64,000 nt of DNA, taken from an uncultured Clostridia bacterium. GTDB taxonomy: Bacteria > Bacillota > Clostridia > Oscillospirales > Oscillospiraceae. This document shows, piece by piece, positions 31,318 to 40,488 of this stretch; position 1 is the stretch's first letter; each line of letters starts with the position of its first letter. The translations under genes were made by a program, and so were the position numbers. The DNA is taken from positions 1 to 64,000 of the forward strand of contig CAMVTO010000003.1 of NCBI GenBank assembly GCA_947170435.1. The letters run 5' to 3'. The notes under the pieces were generated by a model. It saw only the letters and a program-made list of their open reading frames with translations. It did not search any database and was not told where the DNA came from.

Positions 31318-32210
31318 ACCATGACGAATATCGGGAAAAGCTCTCCGCTCTGCTGGATGGCGAGCTGAACGAGGCGGAGCAAACTGATGTAATGGCGCAT
31401 TTGGAGTCCTGCGAGGCATGCTGGACTTATTTAATAGAATTAACAGACATGCGTGACGCGCTAAGCCGCATGGATACGCCATCTGTGCCGGAAGGCTTTG
31501 CGGCGGGTGTGATGGCACGGCTCCGCGAAACCAGGCAAGAAAAGTCGATTGATTCAGTCAATATTGCCCAAAGCACCCCAAATACACCGAAGCGCAGCCG
31601 CAATCGGCGGTTGGCTGCCTCCTTTGCCGCCGCCGCGGCGGTATTGGTAATCGTCAGCGTGCCGCGGATGCTCCGTATGGGCGGCGCGGGTGCGCCGGAG
31701 ACTGCGCCCAGCGTGCAGAGTTCAGCGATTTACGGTGCTTCGGGCGCCACGAACGGTGCCGCGGCGGAGGCGTTTCCGGCGGAAAGCACTGAGGAAGAAG
31801 CTCCCCTGATGGCGGCGGGCAACGCGCCGATGCTGGCGGAATCCAAGCAGATGCTCGACGGCGGCACGCCGGCGGCGGGCGCGGCAATGGCGGAGCTCAT
31901 GGAGGAAGCGCCCGTCGAGTCCACGACCAATACCGCCGCCGCGCCGGAGACAGCGTATGACGCGGCCATGGACGCGCTGCCGGAGGAGGAGTCCCGGAAA
32001 GCAGCGCCCGTGATGACGCTGATGGGCGACGGCGCGGCGGACTGGCTCGCGGAACACGGTGAAGATTTGGGCGACGGACGCTGGCTTGTGCGCGTCGAGG
32101 ACGTGAACGCTTTGCCCGACACGCTCGAGCTGGTCGCGGAGGACGGCTTGCAGCGACCGACAGACGGTATGCTCGTCATCGTGCTCGGAGCAACGGAGGC
32201 GACGCCATGA
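31314..32210 (+). CDS. Anti-sigma factor with zinc-finger (zf-HC2-like) N-terminus
   Basis: KLSALLDGELNEAEQTDVMAHLESCEACW, TM segment, coupled to sigma gene. Confidence 0.85.
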   Translation: MNHDEYREKLSALLDGELNEAEQTDVMAHLESCEACWTYLIELTDMRDALSRMDTPSVPEGFAAGVMARLRETRQEKSIDSVNIAQSTPNTPKRSRNRRLAASFAAAAAVLVIVSVPRMLRMGGAGAPETAPSVQSSAIYGASGATNGAAAEAFPAESTEEEAPLMAAGNAPMLAESKQMLDGGTPAAGAAMAELMEEAPVESTTNTAAAPETAYDAAMDALPEEESRKAAPVMTLMGDGAADWLAEHGEDLGDGRWLVRVEDVNALPDTLELVAEDGLQRPTDGMLVIVLGATEATP

Positions 32211-32806
32211 TCGGACAACAAATCTTACTCTATTTTGCAATCCTGCTCTTTATCATCGCCATGACGGTCTATTTCGGCGTGCGCCGCAAGCAGGAGCGCA
32301 TGTTCGCCGTCATGGCGGGCGCGTGGGTGGTCATCATCGACCAGTACGCCAAGCGCGCGGTGGTGCAGACCCTCGACCTGGGCGAAACGGCAGAGCTGCT
32401 GCCCGGCCTGCTGCGCTTGGAGCGCGTGCACAACTACGGCGCGGCGTGGAGCAGTTTTTCCGGTGCGCGCTGGCTGCTCATCGGCGTGACGGGTGTGGGC
32501 ATCGCGGCGATCTTCTGGCTTGTGACCACCATCGTGCGCCACCCGCTGGGGGTCTGGTCGTTGTGGCTCATCATCGGCGGCGGCATCGGCAACCTCATCG
32601 ACCGTGTGGTAAACGGCTACGTGGTGGACATGCTGGCGACGGAGTTCATCAACTTCCCCGTGTTCAACATCGCGGATATCTTCGTTACCTGCGGCACTGC
32701 CGCGGCTGCGGTCTACTACCTCAAGTATTATGACAAATTCGACGCAAAAAACTGGGAGAACCGCCATGGAGCCCATCGTTCTGACAACGGAAACCGGGAG
32801 CAATAA
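32207..32806 (+). CDS. lspA: Lipoprotein signal peptidase
   Basis: IIDQYAKRAV, NYGAAWSSFSG, GNLIDRVVNGYVVDM, FNIADIFV. Confidence 0.92.
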   Translation: MIGQQILLYFAILLFIIAMTVYFGVRRKQERMFAVMAGAWVVIIDQYAKRAVVQTLDLGETAELLPGLLRLERVHNYGAAWSSFSGARWLLIGVTGVGIAAIFWLVTTIVRHPLGVWSLWLIIGGGIGNLIDRVVNGYVVDMLATEFINFPVFNIADIFVTCGTAAAAVYYLKYYDKFDAKNWENRHGAHRSDNGNREQ

Positions 32807-33674
32807 GCGCCTCGACGCATTTCTGGCAGAGAGCATCGAGGAGCTGACCCGCGCTGCCGCCGCGCGACTGATCGAGAGCGGCATGGTGTTGGTGAACGGC
32901 AAGAGCGCGCCCAAGAGCTGCAAGCTCACCGGCACGGAGACGGTATCCGTCACGCTGCCGGAGCCGGAGCCGATCGACGCCGTGCCGCAGGATATCCCGC
33001 TGGACGTGGTGTACGAGGACGAGGACGTGATCGTGGTCAACAAGCCCTCTGGGCTGGTGGTACACCCCGCGCCCGGGCATCCTGACGGCACGCTGGTCAA
33101 CGCCCTGCTCTACCACTGCGGAGACTCACTATCCGGCGTGGGCGGTGCGCTGCGCCCCGGCATTGTGCACCGGATTGACCGGGATACCAGCGGCCTTATC
33201 ATCGCCGCGAAGAACGATCTGGCGCATCAGAGCCTGGCGGAACAGCTGAAAACGCATCGACTTTCACGAACTTATGAGTCTATTTGCGTGGGGAATCTGC
33301 GTGAGGACAGCGGCACGGTAGACGCGCCCATCGCCCGCGACCCGCGGGACCGCAAGCGCATGGCGGTGGTCGCCGGTGGGCGGGACGCCGTGACCCACTG
33401 GGAGGTCATCGCCCGCTATCCTGGCTACACCCACGTCCGCTGCAAGCTGGAAACCGGGCGCACGCATCAGATCCGTGTGCACATGGCGTACCTCGGCCAC
33501 CCGATCCTCGGAGACACGGTATATGGCGCAAAAAAACCGGTTTCCGGCCTCACGGGGCAATGCCTCCACGCCGTCGGCCTGCGATTTCAGCATCCCCGCA
33601 CCGGCGAGGCAGTCGAGCTATCCTGTCCCCTGCCTGACGAGTTCACCGCCATGCTGCGCAAGATCGACCGATAG
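32766..33674 (+). CDS. rluD: Ribosomal large subunit pseudouridine synthase, RluD family
   Basis: S4 domain, VVNKPSGLVVHPAPGH, HRIDRDTSGLIIAAK. Confidence 0.94.
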   Translation: MEPIVLTTETGSNKRLDAFLAESIEELTRAAAARLIESGMVLVNGKSAPKSCKLTGTETVSVTLPEPEPIDAVPQDIPLDVVYEDEDVIVVNKPSGLVVHPAPGHPDGTLVNALLYHCGDSLSGVGGALRPGIVHRIDRDTSGLIIAAKNDLAHQSLAEQLKTHRLSRTYESICVGNLREDSGTVDAPIARDPRDRKRMAVVAGGRDAVTHWEVIARYPGYTHVRCKLETGRTHQIRVHMAYLGHPILGDTVYGAKKPVSGLTGQCLHAVGLRFQHPRTGEAVELSCPLPDEFTAMLRKIDR

Positions 33675-33759
33675 CGTAATTTGGTGGATTGCGCAAAATA
33701 TAGACCGAAATAATAGAATAAAAACCGGAAATGCGGCTGCATTTCCGGTTTTGCTTTGC

Positions 33760-34614
33760 TTAATATTTCCGATCGAGCGCTTCGATGACGTCGGCGATCG
33801 CGCCGTCGGCGCAGTGGGAAACGATGTGCATCCCCGGCAGCGCCTTCATGTCGTCGATGGCGTTGGCGGGCGCGAAGCGAATGGCGGACAGCTCCGCCAT
33901 GGAGATGTCGTTGCCATGGTCGCCGATGCAGTAGAGGTTGTTGCGCCCGACGCCCAGCCGCTCCGCCAGCCGCAGCACCATCGCGCCCTTGGTGGCGCCC
34001 CGTGCGGTCAGCTCCAGCAGGTTGTCGCTGGAATAGATCAGCTCGTACTGACTCGCCCAGTCCTGCGCGCGGATGTAATCAAACAGCGCGTCGAGCTTGT
34101 CGCGGTCGTCTTCAAAGAGCAGCTTCACCAGCGGGAAATCCACCGCGTCGAAGCTGTCCACCACCTCGATCTTTGTGCGGGTAAGATGCTCGTGATTGAG
34201 GATGTAGTGGTTGGGGTGCATGGCGTGGATGCGCCGGTCGGTGTGATAAATCTCAAACGGAAGCTGCGGATCGTAGCACAACAGCTCGGCAATGTGGGGG
34301 CGTATCCTCTCGTCGAGAAACGCCGTTTCCACATATTGCTCGGTGCGGAAGTCATAGAGCCCCGCACCGTTGGCAATGATGCAGGGCGCGTTGATGGGCA
34401 GATCGCTTGCGTAGCGGGCGAACGCGGGCAGAGCCCGACCGGTGGATACGGAAAAATATCCGCCGTTTTGGGTGAAGTATGCCAGCGCCTCGCGGTTGCG
34501 CGCCGGCATGGGCGGCAGCTCCGTGGAGCCGGCGTCCAGCGCTGCCTTGGTGTGGACGAGCGTATTGTCAAAGTCGCTGGCGAGCAGCACATGATCGAAC
34601 TTCCCCACGCTCAT
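33760..34614 (-). CDS. Cof-type HAD hydrolase
   Basis: LLASDFDNTLV, STGRALPAF, YCIGDHGNDISM. Confidence 0.9.
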   Translation of the reverse strand: MSVGKFDHVLLASDFDNTLVHTKAALDAGSTELPPMPARNREALAYFTQNGGYFSVSTGRALPAFARYASDLPINAPCIIANGAGLYDFRTEQYVETAFLDERIRPHIAELLCYDPQLPFEIYHTDRRIHAMHPNHYILNHEHLTRTKIEVVDSFDAVDFPLVKLLFEDDRDKLDALFDYIRAQDWASQYELIYSSDNLLELTARGATKGAMVLRLAERLGVGRNNLYCIGDHGNDISMAELSAIRFAPANAIDDMKALPGMHIVSHCADGAIADVIEALDRKY

Positions 34615-35870
34615 GCCTCCGTCTTGGGTGCGCCGCCCTCACCGCCACCGCCTCCGCGGCGATGGTTTCGTCCGCCCCGATGATGGCGGCGACGGGGCTT
34701 GTCGCTCTCGCCGCCCTCCGGCTTAGGCTGATCGGGTACTTTGGGTTTATCCGCTGTAGCTGCTCCCTCTGCCTTTTCGCCGCGGCGGCGCTCGGAGCGG
34801 GGCTTGTCCGCCTTGGGCGGCTTTTCGCCCTTTTCCTGCTTTGCCGGCTGCTCCTGCGCGCCGTCGGTTTTCTCACCGCCGCGTCTGCGCCCGCGTCCGC
34901 CGCGGTGGGACCGGCGCTTCTCCTCGCCCGGTTCGGCGGCGTCGGTGCCGAAGAACGCGTGCGCCTCTTCGGAGAGCATGGGCTTGTCAGCCTCGTCCTC
35001 CGGCGCACGGTAGCGCTCAGGACGCTCGCGCGGGATCACAATGCCGTCGCGGGAGCCTTTGCCGTTGCGCAGCACATTCAGCTCACTGTTGTGATAGCGC
35101 TTGGGCGCCTCGGGGGCGTCATCCAGCCGCACCACGGATTGCTCCCGCAGCAGGTCAACATTGGTGATGTTGCCCGGGCCGTCGGGCGTGAGGACGAAGG
35201 AATCCTGCTTCGGACAGCGGCGCACCGCGTCCTCGTAGGCGTCCTGTTCATATTTGAGGCAGCACATCAGCCGCCCGCAGGTGCCGGAGATCTTGGTGGG
35301 GTTGAGGCTGAGGTTCTGGGTTTTCGCCATCTTGATGGAGACAGGGATAAAGTCGTCGAGGAACTCCGCGCAGCAGAACGGCCGCCCGCAGATGCCGATG
35401 CCGCCGAGGAGCTTCGCCTCGTCGCGCACGCCGATCTGGCGCAGCTCGATGCGGGCGCGGAACTCCGCCGCGAGATCACGCACCAGCGCGCGGAAGTCCA
35501 CACGGCCTTCGCTGGTGAAGTAGAAGATGATCTTGCTGCCGTCGAAGTTGCAGTCCACGCGCACCAGCTTCATGTCCAGTCCGTGCTGGGCGATCTTCTT
35601 CTGGCAGACGCGCATGGCGTCCTTCTCCCGCTCGCGGTTGAGCTGCCAGGTGCGCTTGTCGTTCTCGGTGGCGAGGCGCAGCACCGGGCGCAGAGGCTGC
35701 ACGACCTCGCTGTCTTCAACCTCGTGATTGCCGGTAACGCAGCGGGCATACTCCTGCCCGGCCGCCGTCTCGACAATGACGTACTGACCCGGCTCGACGG
35801 TGAGTCCGCGCGGGTCGAAATAGTATTCCTTTGGGCCGCCGCGAAAGCGGATGCCGATGATTTCAGTCAT
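34611..35870 (-). CDS. ricT: PSP1 domain protein RicT (YaaT) with basic Gly/Arg-rich C-terminal tail
   Basis: GIRFRGGPKEYYFDP, GGIGICGRPFCCAEFL, SGTCGRLMCCLKYEQDAYE; tail RGGRGRRRGG...RRRHHRGGRNHRRGGGGG. Confidence 0.92.
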   Translation of the reverse strand: MTEIIGIRFRGGPKEYYFDPRGLTVEPGQYVIVETAAGQEYARCVTGNHEVEDSEVVQPLRPVLRLATENDKRTWQLNREREKDAMRVCQKKIAQHGLDMKLVRVDCNFDGSKIIFYFTSEGRVDFRALVRDLAAEFRARIELRQIGVRDEAKLLGGIGICGRPFCCAEFLDDFIPVSIKMAKTQNLSLNPTKISGTCGRLMCCLKYEQDAYEDAVRRCPKQDSFVLTPDGPGNITNVDLLREQSVVRLDDAPEAPKRYHNSELNVLRNGKGSRDGIVIPRERPERYRAPEDEADKPMLSEEAHAFFGTDAAEPGEEKRRSHRGGRGRRRGGEKTDGAQEQPAKQEKGEKPPKADKPRSERRRGEKAEGAATADKPKVPDQPKPEGGESDKPRRRHHRGGRNHRRGGGGGEGGAPKTEA

Positions 35871-35882
35871 AGCTGTTGCCTC

Positions 35883-36746
35883 TTATTTCAAAGCGTTTTC
35901 CCATTCCACGGCGAAGCCGCCGAGTGTGGGGCCGACGCCCACGTTGTAGTCGCAGTGTCGGCGATAGGTATCCAACAATTCGATCATGCGCAGAAGCTTC
36001 GCGGAGGCAAGGTACTTAGCAAGGCCCTGTGCCGCCTGCGCGTCCTCCGGCGGAATCTCGCCGCCGTATTGCACGAGCAGCGCGTTCGCGAACAGCAGCC
36101 GAGCGTCCTCGAACAGCGTGCCCAGCTCATCCCGCTTGCGCTTGCCGTTCTCCAATTTGGCCGTGAATGCGGCGCGGGAGGCGGCGTTTCCTTTGGCGCT
36201 GAGGCGGCAGAGCTCGACGGCATCTGTGCGGTCAGTTTCCGCCTTGTCCTCCGTACCGCCCAGCTTCAGCTCCACGCAGCGGGAGCGGATGGTCTGGAGC
36301 AGCGCGGCGGAGTTCTCCGCACAGAAGAGGAACGCGCAGTAAGACGGCCCCTCCTCAATGGTCTTGAGCAGAATGTTCTGATCGCGCTCGTTGAGGATCG
36401 AGCAGTCCTCGAAGAGATAGACCTTGCGTTCGGCCTCATTGGGACGGATGAACGTATCGGAGCGCATGGCGCGGATCGTCTCCGCCGACAGCTCCTTGTG
36501 CTCAGGATCGCGTACATAGCTCACGTCGGGATGGATGTCCGCCATGACCTTGCGGCAGTGCGCGCACGCCAGACACGGGCGGTCGCCCTCTGCCGTGCAC
36601 ACAAAGCCTGCGGCGGCATAACGCGCTGCGCTCACACGGTCACCCGCGCCGGAAAAAATCAGCGCGTGGCTCAATGTTCCGCGGGAGGCCGCCGTGCGGA
36701 TGCGCACGGCGGTATTCGATTGTGCGAACGCCGTCAAATCCGCCAT
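35883..36746 (-). CDS. holB: DNA polymerase III delta' subunit
   Basis: LSHALIFSGAGD, CLACAHCRKV, NILLKTIEEGPSYCAFLFCAE. Confidence 0.88.
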   Translation of the reverse strand: MADLTAFAQSNTAVRIRTAASRGTLSHALIFSGAGDRVSAARYAAAGFVCTAEGDRPCLACAHCRKVMADIHPDVSYVRDPEHKELSAETIRAMRSDTFIRPNEAERKVYLFEDCSILNERDQNILLKTIEEGPSYCAFLFCAENSAALLQTIRSRCVELKLGGTEDKAETDRTDAVELCRLSAKGNAASRAAFTAKLENGKRKRDELGTLFEDARLLFANALLVQYGGEIPPEDAQAAQGLAKYLASAKLLRMIELLDTYRRHCDYNVGVGPTLGGFAVEWENALK

Positions 36747-36832
36747 ACGCGCTCCTCAAGAAATAGACTAATTGTTAAATGTCGATTGAGATTTTGCTGA
36801 AATATAATAGACTGTATACCAATTCAATAGAT

Positions 36833-37348
36833 TTATGCCTTTTTGATGCCGCGATCTTCAAGCACCTTCAGCAGCGGCAGACCCAGCACATAGCACACAA
36901 CCAGTTCGCCGAGACCGACGGTGGCAGCGTTGTAAACGAACGCGGCGAGGAAGCCCGCGCCGAAGCCGGCCTCGTACCAGGCAATCATGGCGCCGACAAG
37001 CACGGCGTTGGCAATGACCGGCGGCATGGGAGCGAACCAGCGCTTGCTGCACTTCGCCGTCCAGATGGCGGCAAGCAGCGTGGCGGCGGAGCCGACCACG
37101 AGGTCGAGCACGCCGTAGGGGCTGATGAGGTTGGAGACGATGCAGCCGACGAACAGTCCGGGAATGGCCTCAGGAAACAGGAACGGCAGCACGGTCAGCG
37201 CTTCGGAAAAGCGGAACTGCACCGGCCCGTAGGCAAGGTTCATCAGCCCCGCGAGGTAGGTGAGCACGACGTAGAGGGCCGCGATGATGGCGGCGCGGGT
37301 GAGATACTTGGTGGTGAACCTGGAGTTGGTGGTTTCGATGGTTTGCAT
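36833..37348 (-). CDS. queT: QueT-family ECF transporter S component (queuosine precursor)
   Basis: AAIIAALYVVLTYLAG, YGPVQFRFSEALTVLPFLFPEAIPGLFVGC; preQ1-like riboswitch upstream; start MQTIE. Confidence 0.9.
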   Translation of the reverse strand: MQTIETTNSRFTTKYLTRAAIIAALYVVLTYLAGLMNLAYGPVQFRFSEALTVLPFLFPEAIPGLFVGCIVSNLISPYGVLDLVVGSAATLLAAIWTAKCSKRWFAPMPPVIANAVLVGAMIAWYEAGFGAGFLAAFVYNAATVGLGELVVCYVLGLPLLKVLEDRGIKKA

Positions 37349-37360
37349 GGTAGTAGAGTT

Positions 37361-37401
37361 TCCTTTCTGTTTTGATAACGGGGGTTTAGCAGACACCCCG
37401 G
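37361..37401 (-). promoter_or_regulatory. preQ1-I riboswitch-like element
   Basis: minus strand CGGGGTGTCTGCTAAACCCCCGTTATCAAAACAGAAAGGAAAC: stem, ~12-nt loop, A-rich tail overlapping SD. Confidence 0.75.
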
Positions 37402-37491
37402 GCCTTGCCGGCCGGGCAAATCCGAAGCGGAACGCCGCCCTCGGATTTCAGCCCGGATCGGAGGGGCTTTCACAATAAATGGATTTCGGAA

Positions 37492-40236
37492 TCAAGCGAG
37501 CTCGGGCAGCTTCGCCATGACCTCCGCGCAGCGCGGGCACAGGCCCTCGGCGTCGGCGGACGGAGAAAACTTCCAGCAGCGCGGGCACTTGACGCCCTGC
37601 GCGGCCTTGACCTCGACGGCGGTCTCGCCCTGCTTGAGTTCGATCTGCGAGACGATGAACAAATCCGCGAGATCGGTGTCGGGCAGCGCGGCGGGATCGG
37701 CGCAGGTCAGCACGACCGCGGCTTCGAGGCTCTTGCCGATCTTCTTCTCAGCGCGGGCGGCTTCCAGCGCGGCGTTCACGCTGTCGCGCAGCGTGCGCGC
37801 GGTCTCCCAGCGGGAGAGGTCGCCGGTGAGGGCGTAGTCCGCAAACGGCTTGTTCATGTCGTTGAACAGCACGTTGCGCGCATCGTCGCCCGCCTTGTGC
37901 GGCATGGCAAGCCAGATCTCATCGCAGGTGAACGCGAGGATCGGCGCAAAGAGCTTGGTGAGCGTATCGAGCGTCAGGTACAGCGCCGTCTGCGCGCTGC
38001 GGCGGGAAACGGAGTCCGCGCCGTCGCAGTAGAGGCGATCCTTGACGATGTCGAGGTAGAACGTGGAGAGCACGCCGACGCAGAAGTCGTTCACCGCGTG
38101 GGTGATGATGTGGAACTCGTAGTCGTTGTAGGACTGCTCCACCTTCGCCATCAGCTCATTGAGCTTGGTGATGAGCCAGCGATCCAGCTCCGGCATGTCG
38201 GTGGGGGCGACCATCTGCGTGTTCGGGTCGAAGTCCACGAGGTTATCCAGCATAAACTTGCAGGTGTTGCGGAACTTCAAGTAGTTTTGGCTCAGCTGCT
38301 TGAAGATATTCTCGCCGCAGCGCACGTCCGCGTGATAGTCGGCGCTCGCTGCCCACAGACGCAGCATATCCGCGCCGTAGCGCTTGAAAATATCATCGGG
38401 ATCGACGCCGTTGCCCAGCGACTTGTGCATCGCCTTGCCCTGCTCGTCCACCGTCCAGCCATGCGTGACGCACTGCTTGAACGGAGCGCCCTTGCCCAGA
38501 GCGCCGACCGCGGTCAGCAGGCTCGACTGGAACCAGCCGCGGTACTGATCGAGACCCTCCAGATACATATCGGCGGGCCAGAAGCCCTGATCCTTCTGCA
38601 TGGAGGCAAAGTGCGTGGAGCCGGAGTCAAACCAGCCGTCCAGCGTGTCCTCCTCCTTGGTGAACGGCCCCTTGCCGCCGCAATGCGGGCAGGCAAAGCC
38701 GTCGGGCAGGAACTCGGACGCTTCCTTTTCAAACCACGCGTTGGACCCTTCGGCGGCGAACAGCTTGGAGATCGCCTCAATGCTCTCGTCCGTGCAGACG
38801 GGCTTGCCGCAGTCGGGGCAGTATACCACGGGAATCGGCAGACCCCACTTGCGCTGGCGGGAGATGCACCAGTCGTTGCGCTCGCGGATCATGGACTTCA
38901 TGCGGTCGATGCCCCAATCCGGCACCCAGCGCACGTCGTCCGCGGCGGCGCAGGCGTCGTCCTTGAACGCCTCGACCGAGCAGAACCATTGCGGAGTGGC
39001 GCGGAAGATGATGGGGCCTTTGCAGCGCCAGCAGTGCGGGTAGCTGTGGACAATGTCCTCGGAGGCGAACAGCGCGCCGCTCTCCTTCATATCCGCGAGG
39101 ATCACGGGGTTGCTCTCGTCGGTGGTCATGCCGGCGTACTTGCCGGCGTAGTCGGTGTGGCGGCCGCGGTCATCGACCGGCACCACCATGTCCATGCCGT
39201 AGCGCTTGCAGGTCTCATAGTCGTCCGCGCCGAAGCCGGGGGCGGTGTGGACACAGCCGGTGCCGCTGTCCATGGTGACGTAGTCCGCGTTGACGAGGCG
39301 GGAGGTCTTGTCGAGGAACGGGTGCTTCGCGAGCATATTCTCATAGAAGTTGCCGGGGTGGGTCTCGACGATTTCGTAATCCTCGACGCCGCCAACCTTC
39401 ATGACCTTGTTCACCAGCGCCTCGGCGAAGATATACAGTTCGCCGTTTGCCTTGTTGCGCACAACGGCATAGCTCTCCTCCGGGTGCATGGCGATGGCGA
39501 GGTTGCCGGGCAGCGTCCAGATGGTCGTCGTCCAGATCACAAAGCTCAGCTTGCTGTGGTCGAGATGGCTGAGCTTGCCCTGGTCGTCGTGCATGGGGAA
39601 CTTGACGTACACGGTGGTGACGGGGTCGTCCTGATACTCGATCTCGGCCTCGGCCAGCGCGGTCTCGTCCTTGGGGCACCAGTACACGGGCTTGAGGCCC
39701 TTGTAGATGTAGCGCTTGCGGAACATCGCGCCGAAGACCTTGACCTCCTCGGCCTCAAAGCCGGGATCCATGGTCTTGTATGGGTGCTCCCAGTCGGCGA
39801 CGACGCCGATGCGCTTAAAGCCCTCGCGCTGCACGTCAATGTAGTGATCGGCGAACTCGTGGCAGGCGGAGCGGAATTCGGGCACGCTCATCGCCTTGCG
39901 GTTGAGCTTGTTCTTTTTAATGATGGCGCTCTCGATGGGCATGCCGTGGTTGTCCCAGCCGGGGATGTAGGGCGTATAGTAGCCGCGCATGGCATGAGAG
40001 CGAATGATGAAGTCCTTGAGCGCCTTGTTCAGCGCGTGGCCCATGTGCAGGTTGCCGTTGGAGAACGGAGGGCCGTCGTGCAGCGAGAAGCGGGGCTTGC
40101 CTTCGTTCTTCTTGAGCAGCTCGTGGTAGATGTCCAGCTCTTCCCACTTCTTGAGCATCTCAGGCTCCCGGGCGGGCAGGCCGGCGCGCATAGGGAAGCC
40201 GGATTTCGGCATATTCAATGTCTGTTTGTATTCCAT
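37492..40236 (-). CDS. ileS: Isoleucyl-tRNA synthetase
   Basis: HDGPPFSNGNLHMGHALNK (HIGH), HKSLGNGVDP (KMSKS-like), C-terminal zinc-binding Cys. Confidence 0.96.
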   Translation of the reverse strand: MEYKQTLNMPKSGFPMRAGLPAREPEMLKKWEELDIYHELLKKNEGKPRFSLHDGPPFSNGNLHMGHALNKALKDFIIRSHAMRGYYTPYIPGWDNHGMPIESAIIKKNKLNRKAMSVPEFRSACHEFADHYIDVQREGFKRIGVVADWEHPYKTMDPGFEAEEVKVFGAMFRKRYIYKGLKPVYWCPKDETALAEAEIEYQDDPVTTVYVKFPMHDDQGKLSHLDHSKLSFVIWTTTIWTLPGNLAIAMHPEESYAVVRNKANGELYIFAEALVNKVMKVGGVEDYEIVETHPGNFYENMLAKHPFLDKTSRLVNADYVTMDSGTGCVHTAPGFGADDYETCKRYGMDMVVPVDDRGRHTDYAGKYAGMTTDESNPVILADMKESGALFASEDIVHSYPHCWRCKGPIIFRATPQWFCSVEAFKDDACAAADDVRWVPDWGIDRMKSMIRERNDWCISRQRKWGLPIPVVYCPDCGKPVCTDESIEAISKLFAAEGSNAWFEKEASEFLPDGFACPHCGGKGPFTKEEDTLDGWFDSGSTHFASMQKDQGFWPADMYLEGLDQYRGWFQSSLLTAVGALGKGAPFKQCVTHGWTVDEQGKAMHKSLGNGVDPDDIFKRYGADMLRLWAASADYHADVRCGENIFKQLSQNYLKFRNTCKFMLDNLVDFDPNTQMVAPTDMPELDRWLITKLNELMAKVEQSYNDYEFHIITHAVNDFCVGVLSTFYLDIVKDRLYCDGADSVSRRSAQTALYLTLDTLTKLFAPILAFTCDEIWLAMPHKAGDDARNVLFNDMNKPFADYALTGDLSRWETARTLRDSVNAALEAARAEKKIGKSLEAAVVLTCADPAALPDTDLADLFIVSQIELKQGETAVEVKAAQGVKCPRCWKFSPSADAEGLCPRCAEVMAKLPELA

Positions 40237-40343
40237 AGGTTGTCTCTCCCGTGAAAAATTTGCATAACAACCACATATACTATTAGAAAATGAAGCGTTT
40301 GTCAAGAAATATCCGCCCGAGAGAGGGGCGTAGGTGCGGCTGT

Positions 40344-40440
40344 GGGCGCAAAAAAGAACCAAGTCAAAAAATCTGACGCTATGTGCGTCAGATTTTTTGA
40401 CTTGCGCGGAGCGTCCGTGCGCCATCGGCATACGGGCGGG
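40344..40440. repeat. Dispersed structured intergenic repeat, copy B
   Basis: AAGTCAAAAAATCTGACG-N7-CGTCAGATTTTTTGACTT then GCGCGGAGCGTCCGTGCGCC. Confidence 0.8.
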
Positions 40441-40488
40441 CAGCGAATTTTTTTAGTGGAAGGAGGGCTCCTCCTTCCACTTTGCGTT

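Noticed and set aside
40237-40330. Possible Ile T-box upstream of ileS
   Set aside because: A TTGACA-N17-TAGTAT promoter leaves only a few tens of nt of leader, too short for a T-box.
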